Part shown: piece after piece, positions 9,220 to 18,442 of the stretch
Numbering within the stretch: the first letter of the stretch is position 1
Layout: the number at the start of each line of letters is the position of its first letter
Assembly (NCBI GenBank): GCA_021842385.1
Contig: JAKCAE010000003.1
Location: 1-38,171 of the forward strand
Origin: a bacterium
GTDB lineage: Bacteria > Patescibacteriota > Doudnabacteria > UBA920 > VMFF01
Reading direction: 5' to 3'
DNA length: 38,171 nt
Program-made: the position numbers and the translations under genes
Notes under the pieces: generated by a model
What the model saw: only the letters and a program-made list of their open reading frames with translations
Told to the model about the DNA's origin: nothing
Database searches by the model: none

Positions 9220-9241
9220 AAAACCTCTTTTCAAGGTTTTG
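9217..9241. terminator. Intrinsic terminator
   Basis: AAAACCT-cttttca-AGGTTTT hairpin. Confidence 0.65.
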
Positions 9242-9250
9242 TGAGTAGCT

Positions 9251-9278
9251 AAAAAAACGTGCACGCAAAGCGTGTACG
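9251..9278 (-). terminator. Intrinsic terminator for the 9295..9573 gene
   Basis: Minus strand CGTACACGC-ttt-GCGTGCACG followed by TTTTTTT. Confidence 0.8.
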
Positions 9279-9294
9279 AAAGAAACGCTTTCAG

Positions 9295-9573
9295 TTATTC
9301 GTTATGTGCGCTGCTGTGGGCAAGGTTCCAAATCCAGGCAAAGACATAGCCCATGATGTAGCCGATGACTGCTGTGACTATAACTAAGAGCAGGGCATTG
9401 CCAAAGGAAAATTGGTTGATGCTGTATTGGAAGTTCATGAAATGCAAGCCAAAGATCCAATCCATGAATGGTTTGGCAAGGTTAACAAGAACCATTAAAG
9501 CCCAAACCAAATGAACTAGTCCAAGCAAGCCACCAAAAGCTAAACCCACTTTATGCATGTTTAGATTGTGCAT
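9295..9573 (-). CDS. Small hypothetical membrane protein
   Basis: 92 aa, two hydrophobic helices. Confidence 0.65.
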   Translation of the reverse strand: MHNLNMHKVGLAFGGLLGLVHLVWALMVLVNLAKPFMDWIFGLHFMNFQYSINQFSFGNALLLVIVTAVIGYIMGYVFAWIWNLAHSSAHNE

Positions 9574-9622
9574 ATTTGTTTCTTTTGCGATGTTTCGACC
9601 TTTGTATATATTCTAGCACTTT

Positions 9623-10135
9623 TTATTCTATTTGTGCTTTAGCAGCCTTTAGGAAGGTTAAGTCCCGAAGCACAATGAAGCGTCCTTCATATTGATCTAC
9701 ATTGATTTCGTTTTCTAAAGTTTGTATGGCTGTTTCAAGATCCATCCATTCAGGTTCAAAGCCGTCTTGTGCTTCTTCTTCAGTTAAGCTGTTTGTTCCT
9801 TTTTCGCCAACTAAGGAAGCAACAAAGCAGTGCGATGTTTGATGCTCTTTAAAGCCATTTCTGTATTCTTCAATAATACCAAGGTCTTTGAGGTTGTTTG
9901 CTTCACATCCAATTTCTTCTAGGAGTTCTCTTTTGAGCGCTGTTTGCATATCCTCACCCTCTTCAATACCACCACCTGGAAGTTTGTGATATGACTTTTT
10001 AGTTGCATGCAGCAAAGCTATTTTTTTCTCTGCATCAAAAACAACAGCACGCACAGCGCTTCGAAGCTTGTATTGTTCAGGCTTTGTATTGTTGTAACCA
10101 ATATCAGTATCGTAGATTGTTTTTAGTGTTTTCAT
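9623..10135 (-). CDS. NUDIX hydrolase
   Basis: Nudix box GGGIEEGEDMQTALKRELLEEIGCEA. Confidence 0.95.
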   Translation of the reverse strand: MKTLKTIYDTDIGYNNTKPEQYKLRSAVRAVVFDAEKKIALLHATKKSYHKLPGGGIEEGEDMQTALKRELLEEIGCEANNLKDLGIIEEYRNGFKEHQTSHCFVASLVGEKGTNSLTEEEAQDGFEPEWMDLETAIQTLENEINVDQYEGRFIVLRDLTFLKAAKAQIE

Positions 10136-10220
10136 GTTTTTAGTATATTCCCTTGCTATATTTTAGCAGGCTTTTTGCGTATACAGAGTTAAGGGATGTC
10201 AAATTGTTTGTGATATTGTA

Positions 10221-11087
10221 TTAACTAATTACCCCTATGACAAAGCTTGCAGCAACTGTCATGGTAGCACCAACAAGCTGTAGTTTTGAAATTTTTTCGT
10301 GATTAATAGTAATACCTAATAGTAGGGAAATTACTGGGTAGCTTTCGGTTATTGCGATTGTGACTGCAAGCTCTTTCTTTGCGAGAGCAATGGCAAAGAG
10401 TACCCAAGCCAAAGTATCAAAAATGCCCATTCCAACTATTAGCCAAGCATAATTACGGATGTGTCTAGAGGCTGTTTTTAATCTTCCGTGGTAAATGAGA
10501 TAACAGATACAGATTCCAACAAACACGACCCAAGGAAACCAGATAGTTAATAGCGGTGAAATTTCTTTTGCTCCGACTGCAGTAAGAAAATTAACTAAAC
10601 CATAACCAATTGCTGTGATTAAAGCCAGAACTGCTCCTTTTTCAAAGAAGTGGTGTTTTTTAATTTCTCCTGGCTTAGTAGCAATTAAAATAATACCCAC
10701 GAAAATCATAACCATGAGTAATATTTGTAGGATGTTGATATGTTCTTTTAAAAAGATCAAACCCATAATTACCGTAAGAGGTAGTTCTAACTCCATTAAT
10801 ACCTCTACAATGGAAAGTTTTCCTCTTTTGAGAGCTTCGAAATTAGATATGGCAACGATAAAGGCAGTAATTCCTAGGCCAAGTAGGATAAGGAAATTAG
10901 AGCGTTGTAAAACTAAAGCCAGATCATGCCAAACAAAAGGTAGCAAACCTAAAGAACCCAAGAAGCTTATCCAAGCTAGAGTTTCGATATCTCCTAGTTT
11001 GCGAGTCCCTTTTTGGATTAAAAAATCACCGAAACCCCAAAATAACATGGCTCCCAAAGCAGCCATAATACTAACTGAAGCGATCAT
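10221..11087 (-). CDS. EamA-family transporter (about 10 TM)
   Basis: Two EamA repeats, e.g. LSIVEVLMELELPLTVIMGLIFLKEHINILQILLMVMIFVGIILI. Confidence 0.88.
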   Translation of the reverse strand: MIASVSIMAALGAMLFWGFGDFLIQKGTRKLGDIETLAWISFLGSLGLLPFVWHDLALVLQRSNFLILLGLGITAFIVAISNFEALKRGKLSIVEVLMELELPLTVIMGLIFLKEHINILQILLMVMIFVGIILIATKPGEIKKHHFFEKGAVLALITAIGYGLVNFLTAVGAKEISPLLTIWFPWVVFVGICICYLIYHGRLKTASRHIRNYAWLIVGMGIFDTLAWVLFAIALAKKELAVTIAITESYPVISLLLGITINHEKISKLQLVGATMTVAASFVIGVIS

Positions 11088-11122
11088 AATTTGATCTTAG
11101 ATTTATACAAACAAAGCATAAC

Positions 11123-11144
11123 AAAAAATCGCCAAAAAGGCGAT
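11123..11144 (-). terminator. Intrinsic terminator downstream of tRNA-Ser(GCT)
   Basis: Minus strand ATCGCC-ttttt-GGCGAT followed by TTTTTTGT. Confidence 0.8.
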
Positions 11145-11174
11145 GATATTTGATGTTTTTGAGATAAAAACTAG

Positions 11175-11266
11175 TGGCGGAGAGGGAGGGATTCGAACCC
11201 TCGAAAGGTTTTGACACCTTTACCGGTTTAGCAAACCAGCGCACTAGGCCTCTATGCGACCTCTCC
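11175..11266 (-). tRNA. tRNA-Ser (anticodon GCT), CCA encoded
   Basis: Reverse complement GGAGAGGTCGCATAGAGG...CTGGT-TTGCTAA-ACCGG...long variable arm...CCTCTCCGCCA. Confidence 0.96.
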
Positions 11267-11319
11267 AAGTCTTTACTTTAACTCCGGTATTATACCTTTC
11301 CCATTATCTTTTTTCAACT

Positions 11320-11907
11320 TTAAAAATCTCTTGCAAAGGTTAAACATATGACCTCTGTTGCCCCCGCTTCTTTTAGTGCTTCTGCGCATTCTTTAATCTC
11401 CGTTAAAGAAGTTTCAATTAAAAGAATTTTAAGACTCTCGCTATCACAAGCTTTGTATACATTTGGTTTTTCTCTTGTTTTCTTAAGCAGTGTTAAAGTT
11501 GGCATGTTTAGAAGTTTTGCAAACTCTCTGGCAATGGCTTCATTTGGGTTAAACCCTTGAATTGCTTGTCTTCTTGGGTGTATTGGCACAAAGGAGATGA
11601 CAAAGTCTTCTGAAGGCAGTTCTTGTCTTTCAAGGAGAAACTTAAACATGATTTCAGCACAGGTTACATCTAAGCCTTTGATTAACTGACAATTAAAGGC
11701 ATTAAAGATTTTTCGTATTAGTGGTTGTCTTGAAGAACAAGCAGATAGTATTTGCTTGTTTTGATCTTCTAAAAACTCAATGGTATTCCAACAATTTCTG
11801 CAAAGGAGCATGCCGTATTCTCTGCAACCAACGCAAAGAGTAGGGAAGAGCATTTCCAACAGTTGAAGGTTTAATCTTTGGGTGCTTAATTTAAAATCCT
11901 GGCGCAT
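11320..11907 (-). CDS. comF: ComF-family phosphoribosyltransferase-like protein
   Basis: N-terminal zinc motif CVGCREYGMLLCRNCW; VPIHPRRQAIQGFNPNEAIAREFAKLL. Confidence 0.88.
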   Translation of the reverse strand: MRQDFKLSTQRLNLQLLEMLFPTLCVGCREYGMLLCRNCWNTIEFLEDQNKQILSACSSRQPLIRKIFNAFNCQLIKGLDVTCAEIMFKFLLERQELPSEDFVISFVPIHPRRQAIQGFNPNEAIAREFAKLLNMPTLTLLKKTREKPNVYKACDSESLKILLIETSLTEIKECAEALKEAGATEVICLTFARDF

Positions 11908-11950
11908 GCTATATATACGCCAGGATCATTAAATATTTGTTAATTTTGCA

Positions 11951-14560
11951 TTAAGCAAAGATTAACTTTTCTTTTGAGACTGATATTTTAATGTTTGAAC
12001 CTTGTTTGAATTTGCTGGTAATTAGTTTTTCAGCGAGCGGATCTTCAATTAAATCCTGGATGTTTCTTCTGACCAAACGTGCTCCCTGACTTGGATCAAA
12101 GCTTTTGTCTGAAATGAACTTAATAACCTTTGGGCTTGTTTGCAGGGTTATTTCCTGTGTTTTAAGATGTTCTACAAGCTCTTTTAATTGCAGTTCTGTG
12201 ATCTTTTTAATTTCCTCATACCCCAAAGGTTTAAAGACCACGATCTTGTCAATGCGGTTGATGAATTCAGGCCTGTATTGTTCACGGAGTGCCTGTGTAA
12301 CCTTTTCTTTTAACTGATTGTATTCAGCTTCAAATTTAGAGCTGTCTTTGTGCTTTGTTGTTGTTTCTTCAAAACCAATCTTGGCAGCCTGAAGGTTTAA
12401 ATCATGCAAACCAATGTTTGATGTCATGATTATGATGGTATTTCTGAAGTTTATCTTCCTCCCTGATGCATCAGTTAGTTGTCCTTCTTCTAGGATTTGC
12501 AGGAGAATGTTGAAAACATCAGGATGCGCTTTTTCCATTTCATCAAAAAGAATGACGCTGTATGGTTTTCTTCGGACTGCTTCTGTTAATCTGCCGCCTT
12601 CTTCATAGCCAACATATCCTGCTGGTGCTCCGATTAATCTTGAAACATTGTGTTTTTCCATGAACTCAGACATATCCACACGGATTAAAGCATCCTCATC
12701 TTCAAAGACTTCTCTTGCCAAGACTTTTGCTGTTTCTGTTTTACCAACCCCAGTTGGTCCTAAGAAGATAAAAGATCCCAGCGGACGTTTTGGGGAAGTA
12801 ACTCCTGCTCTTGATCTGCGTATTGATTTTGCTATGACATCAACAGCTTCTTTTTGTCCGATGATTTTGGTTTGTAAGATCTCTTCAAGATTGGTTAGTT
12901 TGGCAGACTCTGTTTTAACAAGTTTGGTTAGGGGAATACCAGTCATGGTGGCAACTGTTTTGGCAATGTCTGAAACTGATATTTCCTGTCTGTGTTTGTT
13001 TTTTGAATCCGCAATAACGTTCTGCACCTGATTTATGGTTCTGGAAAGATCAGAGATTTGTTTGTGCAGTTTTTCCCCTTGAATTCTTAAGTGTTCTGCT
13101 GTGACAAAATCTTGAGCAAGAACTGCTTTTGTTTTTTCATCCTCCAGTTCTTCAAGCTCTGTTTCCAGTTTTTTGATGGTTCTCAAAGACTTAGAATTAA
13201 CGCCAACAGTTTTTAAGTAAGCTGCGGTTTCGTCTATTAAATCAACAGCTTTGTCAGGAAGATATCGATCTTGGATGTATCTGCTGCTTAATTCAACCGC
13301 TGCTTTTATGGCATCGTCAGTGATTGTGATTTTGTGATGCTTTTCGTAGTTTGGTCTTAAGCCTTTTAATATTTCAATGGCTTCGTCTTGTGATGGTTCA
13401 TCAACAACAATTGGTTGGAAGCGTCTTTCTAAGGCCGCATCATGTTCAATGTGTTTTTTGTATTCTGAAAGTGTGGTTGCTCCAATGGCGTGAAGTTCCC
13501 CTCTGGCTAAAGCTGGTTTAAGGATGTTTGCCGCATCCAGTGAGCCTGTGGTTGCACCAGCTCCCACAACAGTGTGTAATTCATCAATGAAGAGAATGAT
13601 TTTTGGGTTGTCTCGTATTTCATCAATGATTTGTTTTAATCTTGATTCAAACTCTCCTCTAAACATTGAACCTGCAACTATTAAAGCAAGGTCAAGCGCC
13701 AGTATCTTTTTATCAAGCAAAGAATCCGGTACCTCATGTTTAACTATGGCCAAAGCAAGTCCTTCAACAATCGCGGTTTTGCCAACCCCTGGTTCACCGA
13801 TTAACACTGGGTTGTTTTTTGTTCTGCGGTTAAGTATTGAAACCATGCGGTCAATTTCTTTTTTTCGCCCAACCACAGGATCTATTTTCCCTTGTGCCGC
13901 TTTTTTAGTTAAATCTGTTGTAAAGTAATCAAGCGCTGAGCCTTTCATGCCCACAGCTGTTTGAGCGCTCATTGGGTTGCGCATGTTGTTTCCTGAAATG
14001 TTTGCTCCAGAATCATTGTCATCACCAAAACCAAAGTTTGAACGTTCTCCAGCTTGGCTCAAAGGACCGCTTGGGGCAACATTGTCATCCAGCATGCTTG
14101 GAAACTTGGCAACGTTTTCAAAGACTTGGATTAAGTTTTTTTGCAGTTCTGTCACCTCAACTCCTAATTTAGCTAGTATTACTTTGGCCCTGTTTGCTTC
14201 AATGTCTAATATCCCGTAAAGGAAGTGTTCTGTACCAATGAATTGGTATTGATATCTAGTTGCAGCAACTGCTGCTTTTTCAATGGTGTTTTTAATATTT
14301 TCAGAAAGAATCGGTTTCCAGGCTATGGTTGTGTGACCTTGGTTTACTTTTTCCAGCTCATCTTTCATGACTGTTAGATCAATGTTGTTTTTAAGCAGTA
14401 TTTCTGAAGCAAAAGAGCTGCGTTCTGATATAATGCCATAGAGAAGATGCTCGGTGCCGATGTGGTCGTGTTTTAACTGCTCGGATATTAATTGAGCGGC
14501 AATCAAGGCATTTTTGGCCCTTGTTGATAGCCGTTCAAGGATAAAGGCAAAATTATTCAT
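11951..14560 (-). CDS. clpC: ClpC-type AAA+ ATPase (Clp protease ATP-binding subunit)
   Basis: Clp_N repeats, GEPGVGKTAIVEGLA, GPTGVGKTETAKVLA, UVR-like middle region, MSEFMEKHNVSRLIGAPAGYVGYEEGG; start set at MNNFAFILERL (ATG 14560), not the longer ORF start at 14716. Confidence 0.95.
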   Translation of the reverse strand: MNNFAFILERLSTRAKNALIAAQLISEQLKHDHIGTEHLLYGIISERSSFASEILLKNNIDLTVMKDELEKVNQGHTTIAWKPILSENIKNTIEKAAVAATRYQYQFIGTEHFLYGILDIEANRAKVILAKLGVEVTELQKNLIQVFENVAKFPSMLDDNVAPSGPLSQAGERSNFGFGDDNDSGANISGNNMRNPMSAQTAVGMKGSALDYFTTDLTKKAAQGKIDPVVGRKKEIDRMVSILNRRTKNNPVLIGEPGVGKTAIVEGLALAIVKHEVPDSLLDKKILALDLALIVAGSMFRGEFESRLKQIIDEIRDNPKIILFIDELHTVVGAGATTGSLDAANILKPALARGELHAIGATTLSEYKKHIEHDAALERRFQPIVVDEPSQDEAIEILKGLRPNYEKHHKITITDDAIKAAVELSSRYIQDRYLPDKAVDLIDETAAYLKTVGVNSKSLRTIKKLETELEELEDEKTKAVLAQDFVTAEHLRIQGEKLHKQISDLSRTINQVQNVIADSKNKHRQEISVSDIAKTVATMTGIPLTKLVKTESAKLTNLEEILQTKIIGQKEAVDVIAKSIRRSRAGVTSPKRPLGSFIFLGPTGVGKTETAKVLAREVFEDEDALIRVDMSEFMEKHNVSRLIGAPAGYVGYEEGGRLTEAVRRKPYSVILFDEMEKAHPDVFNILLQILEEGQLTDASGRKINFRNTIIIMTSNIGLHDLNLQAAKIGFEETTTKHKDSSKFEAEYNQLKEKVTQALREQYRPEFINRIDKIVVFKPLGYEEIKKITELQLKELVEHLKTQEITLQTSPKVIKFISDKSFDPSQGARLVRRNIQDLIEDPLAEKLITSKFKQGSNIKISVSKEKLIFA

Positions 14561-14595
14561 AGACCCATTATATTTTATGCAATATTCAGTGTCAA
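14561..14595 (-). promoter_or_regulatory. Consensus sigma70-type promoter of clpC, positioned for a leaderless transcript
   Basis: Minus strand TTGACA-17 nt-TATAAT-gggtct-ATG; -35 at 14590-14595, -10 at 14567-14572. Confidence 0.85.
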
Positions 14596-15065
14596 AACGC
14601 AAAATTAATCCTTTAGAAGAGCGAGTAAAAAAACTTCGCGAGAAAATGCCCTGTAAAGAATATGCGCTGTATCTGGTTTCCTTAAGGGCGCAGGGCACAG
14701 AGCAATTGCGGGACAAACTTCAAAGAAAAAACTACGACCAAAAAGAAATTATTCAAACAATAGATCGTTTAACAGAACTTGGATATTTAAACGACGCTTT
14801 GTTTGCTGAAACATATTTTGAAAATCTGTTGCGCTTTAAAAACTTTGGATACTATGGTGTTAAAAAGAAACTCATGCTAAAAAAAATACCTGAAAAAGAG
14901 ATATCAAGATTACTTAAGGGATTTAGTGTTAAGAAAGAAGAAGAGATTGCACAAAGAGTTTTAAGACAGTCAGCAAGAAAAACTAAAGAACAACTTGCAC
15001 GTTCTTTCCAAAGCAAGGGTTTTAGACCAGAAAGTTTTGCAAAGTTTTTGGGTCTTCTCGGTTGA
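14577..15065 (+). CDS. recX: Regulatory protein RecX
   Basis: EYALYLVSLRAQGTEQLRDKLQRKNYDQKEIIQTIDRLTELGYLNDALFAETYFENLLRFKNFGYYGVKKKLMLKKIPEKEI; start set at MQYSV. Confidence 0.88.
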   Translation: MQYSVSKRKINPLEERVKKLREKMPCKEYALYLVSLRAQGTEQLRDKLQRKNYDQKEIIQTIDRLTELGYLNDALFAETYFENLLRFKNFGYYGVKKKLMLKKIPEKEISRLLKGFSVKKEEEIAQRVLRQSARKTKEQLARSFQSKGFRPESFAKFLGLLG

Positions 15066-15187
15066 TTAACCCTCATTTTAAATGTGTAATACAAGTTTGT
15101 GATTGTTGTTTCCCTATGGTATATTTGATATATAGTTTAGAGAGGGGAAACAGTGCGACACAAACATAAAATTAAACATCATCATAT

Positions 15188-15643
15188 ATGGAATATACAG
15201 ATAAAAACGCGCAATTAATGCGTTTTTTGGCAATCATTGTCTTGATTGTGCTTTTGGCAGGATTAACATACTGGTACAACCAAGCTAACAAACCAAAGGT
15301 CTTTCCTAGAACAGACGCTTTCGCAGGGCAGGTTATTGAAGGATTTCCAAAGGATTTAATTTTTGATGCTAAAGAAATTACAGAAAGTTACTCAATTGAT
15401 TATGGCAGTTCTGCTAAGCAATACGTGGCAGAATATACATCAAAAGACCAGGTAATTATCGCGTATTTAAAGGCGGATAAATACCTTAGAGGGAATAATT
15501 ATGTAATTGTTAATCAAAGGTTGCAACCAACAGTTGCTAATATTTATGGTACAAAATCCGAGGGGGATGTAAATGTTCTTGTACAAAAATTAACAGATAC
15601 TACTTCACAAATTATTATTAGCGCTGTGAAGAAAGGAAAATAA
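15188..15643 (+). CDS. Hypothetical membrane-anchored protein
   Basis: 151 aa, N-terminal TM LAIIVLIVLLAGLTYWYN. Confidence 0.7.
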   Translation: MEYTDKNAQLMRFLAIIVLIVLLAGLTYWYNQANKPKVFPRTDAFAGQVIEGFPKDLIFDAKEITESYSIDYGSSAKQYVAEYTSKDQVIIAYLKADKYLRGNNYVIVNQRLQPTVANIYGTKSEGDVNVLVQKLTDTTSQIIISAVKKGK

Positions 15644-15646
15644 TCA

Positions 15647-17125
15647 ATGCGAACTCTTAATTTTACGCGAAAGTTTTTTAAATCAAACTTCTCTTTGTTA
15701 ATTATTTCAGCTTTGCTTTTAGGTTCTTTGAATTTTGTTCCAAAATCAGCTCAAGCCGGCAATTGTGTCATTGATTCGCTTGTGGCAACCCCTAGTGTGG
15801 TTGCCTCAGGGAATACAGCCACAATTGGTTGGACGCAAACAGGATGCGCCTCAGTAACTATTTACTTGCAGTCCGGACGTTTTTTGACTGACCCGTTATA
15901 CACAAGCATTTATGCCATAGATAGCTACACCACAGCTCCTTTGTTATATACAGGCACTAATCCGACCTATCTCTTGGTAGATGAAACTGGTACAACTGTA
16001 GCTAGTATTACCATCCCTGTTACTCAAGGTGGTAATTCGTGTGTTTTAAGTAATTTTACGTCCACAACCTTAACAGTTGCCAGTGGCTCTTCTGTAATAT
16101 TGACATGGTCAGCTCAAAATTGTTCAAGCTTGTCCATTGATCAAGGTGTTGGCGATGTTACCGGACTTACAAGCAAAACCGTAACCCCAACAGCCACCAC
16201 AACCTATACCATCACAGGATCTTTTGGTGCGGCCACTGCTTCAGTTACCATCACTGTCAGTTCTGCTCCTTGCGCGATAAATACTTTCACAGCATCACCT
16301 AATCCGACAATTGATGCCAGCAAGTTATATTGGACAACCACTAATTGCGCTAATGCATATATAATTGACCCAACCAACGCTTTTATCTCTGTCCCTGTAA
16401 ACAATCCGACCGATGGTTATCTTGTTAATGTTACTGCTGCCAGCACGGATTACTATCTCTTCACAGCTCCAAATGAACCACAACAGAAAGTGACTATTAT
16501 TAAAACAGCTGCTTGTGAAATTACAAATCAATCTGCTGTGGTTAATCCTGATTTAAGCGTAACAGTAAGCTTTAATATAGCTAACTGTACTGATGCAAAG
16601 ATCACTGGTGGCTACTTTGGCTTTAGCGGCACATCGAAATTATCCCAAACCTCGAATTATACTGGCATCATATCAGCAACCACGGCTGCCAATGAAATGT
16701 CCAGTGTTGTCACGTCCATGACTTATTACATTGATGCCTGGAGCACCGCGCCAAACGGAACGATAGCCATTGAAAAAGTTGCGGTTGCAAGTTATGCTGC
16801 ACCAGTGTGTCATATAAGCACAGGCAGGAGATTAAATAGCGGTTTAGCTCAGGATGTTGGTTTTGAGTCTGCTACGTATAAGTATGATCTTTACGGAACA
16901 CAAACAATTAATGTTTCTGGGGATATGAATAACGTGTCTGTGCCTTGTGGTGATGGAAAGTTTATTGGTATGACTTCGCCTGTTAACACAACAGCTAAAG
17001 ATTCACAGGGGAATACCATAAAAGCATACTTGAAAGGAACATATGGATTTAGCGCGAACTCAGTTAATCCTGCTCCTACAGTTATTTTTGAGTATCAAAC
17101 CCCAGCAAAGATTGAGATAAAGTAG
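15647..17125 (+). CDS. Secreted protein with repeated Cys-containing Ig-like domains
   Basis: Signal peptide (LLIISALLLGSLNFVPKSAQA) and repeats of type CVIDSLVATPSVVASGNTATIGWTQTGCASVTIY / CVLSNFTSTTLTVASGSSVILTWSAQNCSSLSI. Confidence 0.8.
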   Translation: MRTLNFTRKFFKSNFSLLIISALLLGSLNFVPKSAQAGNCVIDSLVATPSVVASGNTATIGWTQTGCASVTIYLQSGRFLTDPLYTSIYAIDSYTTAPLLYTGTNPTYLLVDETGTTVASITIPVTQGGNSCVLSNFTSTTLTVASGSSVILTWSAQNCSSLSIDQGVGDVTGLTSKTVTPTATTTYTITGSFGAATASVTITVSSAPCAINTFTASPNPTIDASKLYWTTTNCANAYIIDPTNAFISVPVNNPTDGYLVNVTAASTDYYLFTAPNEPQQKVTIIKTAACEITNQSAVVNPDLSVTVSFNIANCTDAKITGGYFGFSGTSKLSQTSNYTGIISATTAANEMSSVVTSMTYYIDAWSTAPNGTIAIEKVAVASYAAPVCHISTGRRLNSGLAQDVGFESATYKYDLYGTQTINVSGDMNNVSVPCGDGKFIGMTSPVNTTAKDSQGNTIKAYLKGTYGFSANSVNPAPTVIFEYQTPAKIEIK

Positions 17126-17153
17126 CATAAACACAGGTTTTCTCTTAAATTCC

Positions 17154-17182
17154 TTGACAAAAATTGAATAATATTTTACAAT
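17154..17182 (+). promoter_or_regulatory. Sigma70-type promoter for the GC-rich lipoprotein gene
   Basis: TTGACA (17154-17159), 17-nt spacer, TACAAT (17177-17182). Confidence 0.8.
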
Positions 17183-17211
17183 GCAGACACGATTGGTCTG
17201 CATTGTTTTTT
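17179..17211 (+). terminator. Terminator-like hairpin overlapping the -10 of the lipoprotein promoter
   Basis: Perfect 10-bp stem CAATGCAGAC-acgattg-GTCTGCATTG followed by TTTTTT. Confidence 0.75.
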
Positions 17212-17247
17212 GCAGCCAACAGAACTTCCCAACCCATAGGAGGGCAT

Positions 17248-18210
17248 ATGCGGAAGATTTACTTGCTGCTCTCAGCAAGCCTGTTTCTTTGTGCTTGCGG
17301 CGGGGAAGTTCCAACCACCCCCGTCATCAAAACCTGCAGCGGGACGATCAGTCCTGCTGAACAGGTCACCATCAACACTGGACAGACCACCTCTGTGGTC
17401 TTGAACTTCCAGAACTGCACGTCAGTAACTGTTCGGGCGGACAACGATCCCATCTACGTTAACGGCGTCACAGTAGAACCCAATGCTACGGTGAAGCTGT
17501 CGCCTTCCAAGGCAACAGTCTACACCTTCATCGGCAACGGCGGTGCTGTTACGCTTCGCCTCACGGTGAACGTCGTTGGGAAGCCGGAAGTCACTGTTGA
17601 TGTCAGCGCAGTCCCTGACAGCGGAGTTGTGCTTAACAGCACCATGAAGTTGCCACTGCGCAAGCAGAACATCAGCTCGTGCAGCGCGCCGGTTTTCAAC
17701 GGCACGTTCACAACAGCTGATCCCAACACCGTGAAAGCCACGGCTTCAATCAGCGCTGACACGCTCGTTTACAGCCCGGGCAGCACCATGCCTGTGCTAA
17801 CAAACGGGAAGCGACAGGCGACCATCCAGGTCTCCTGTCTTGGTCAGGACGGTTCAACTGTCACGACCAGCGTCACGCTGAAGCTTGTGGTACCGACGCT
17901 GAAGTGTTCGAGCATTACGCCGGACAGCGTTGCCCTTGGCTGGACCGGGATCTTGGTTGTGAACTGTTCAGGAAATTCTGTCACTTCCCTCAATGGTGTC
18001 GATTTCAAGGGCACCATGTTCACTGTGGCAATTGAAGGCGAAACACCCACTCCATTCATAACCAACCCCACGCAGTTCCACAATCCCAACGAATACGGGA
18101 TTGGGGTAACTACTTGGGGGAATGGGACATTCAAGGCGGTAAGAGACATATACCTGAAGAATTCTGAGCGGCCTGAGGAACCGCTCAAGTTCAGGTTTGT
18201 GATTTTATAA
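17248..18210 (+). CDS. Lipoprotein with Cys-containing Ig-like domain (GC-rich gene)
   Basis: AGGAGG SD at 17238-17243; lipobox LFLCAC; CSGTISPAEQVTINTGQTTSVVLNFQNCTSVTV resembles repeats in the upstream gene; about 57% GC by hand count in 17641-17700 against 35% in 16501-16560. Confidence 0.8.
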   Translation: MRKIYLLLSASLFLCACGGEVPTTPVIKTCSGTISPAEQVTINTGQTTSVVLNFQNCTSVTVRADNDPIYVNGVTVEPNATVKLSPSKATVYTFIGNGGAVTLRLTVNVVGKPEVTVDVSAVPDSGVVLNSTMKLPLRKQNISSCSAPVFNGTFTTADPNTVKATASISADTLVYSPGSTMPVLTNGKRQATIQVSCLGQDGSTVTTSVTLKLVVPTLKCSSITPDSVALGWTGILVVNCSGNSVTSLNGVDFKGTMFTVAIEGETPTPFITNPTQFHNPNEYGIGVTTWGNGTFKAVRDIYLKNSERPEEPLKFRFVIL

Positions 18211-18220
18211 TCTTCCACTC

Positions 18221-18264
18221 GCAAGACCGTTCATGCCATCCAGGTGTGAACGGTCTTTGCTTTG
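18221..18264. repeat. 44-bp direct repeat copy 1 (contains an intrinsic terminator hairpin)
   Basis: GCAAGACCGTTCATGCCATCCAGGTGTGAACGGTCTTTGCTTTG, identical to 23347-23390. Confidence 0.95.
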
Positions 18265-18442
18265 CTACCTGTGCGATTAATTATATTTGTCAATATTTTC
18301 GTATTTTTTGAGGTATTAAGTGTTGGTCATTCCTTGTAAAAATTATGAGAACAGCTTATTCTGTTATCAAGTTATATAATTTTTAATGTTGTTGCAGTGC
18401 ATAGTGTTTTGGAGTTTTTATGTTTTAAAAGTCAATAAAATC

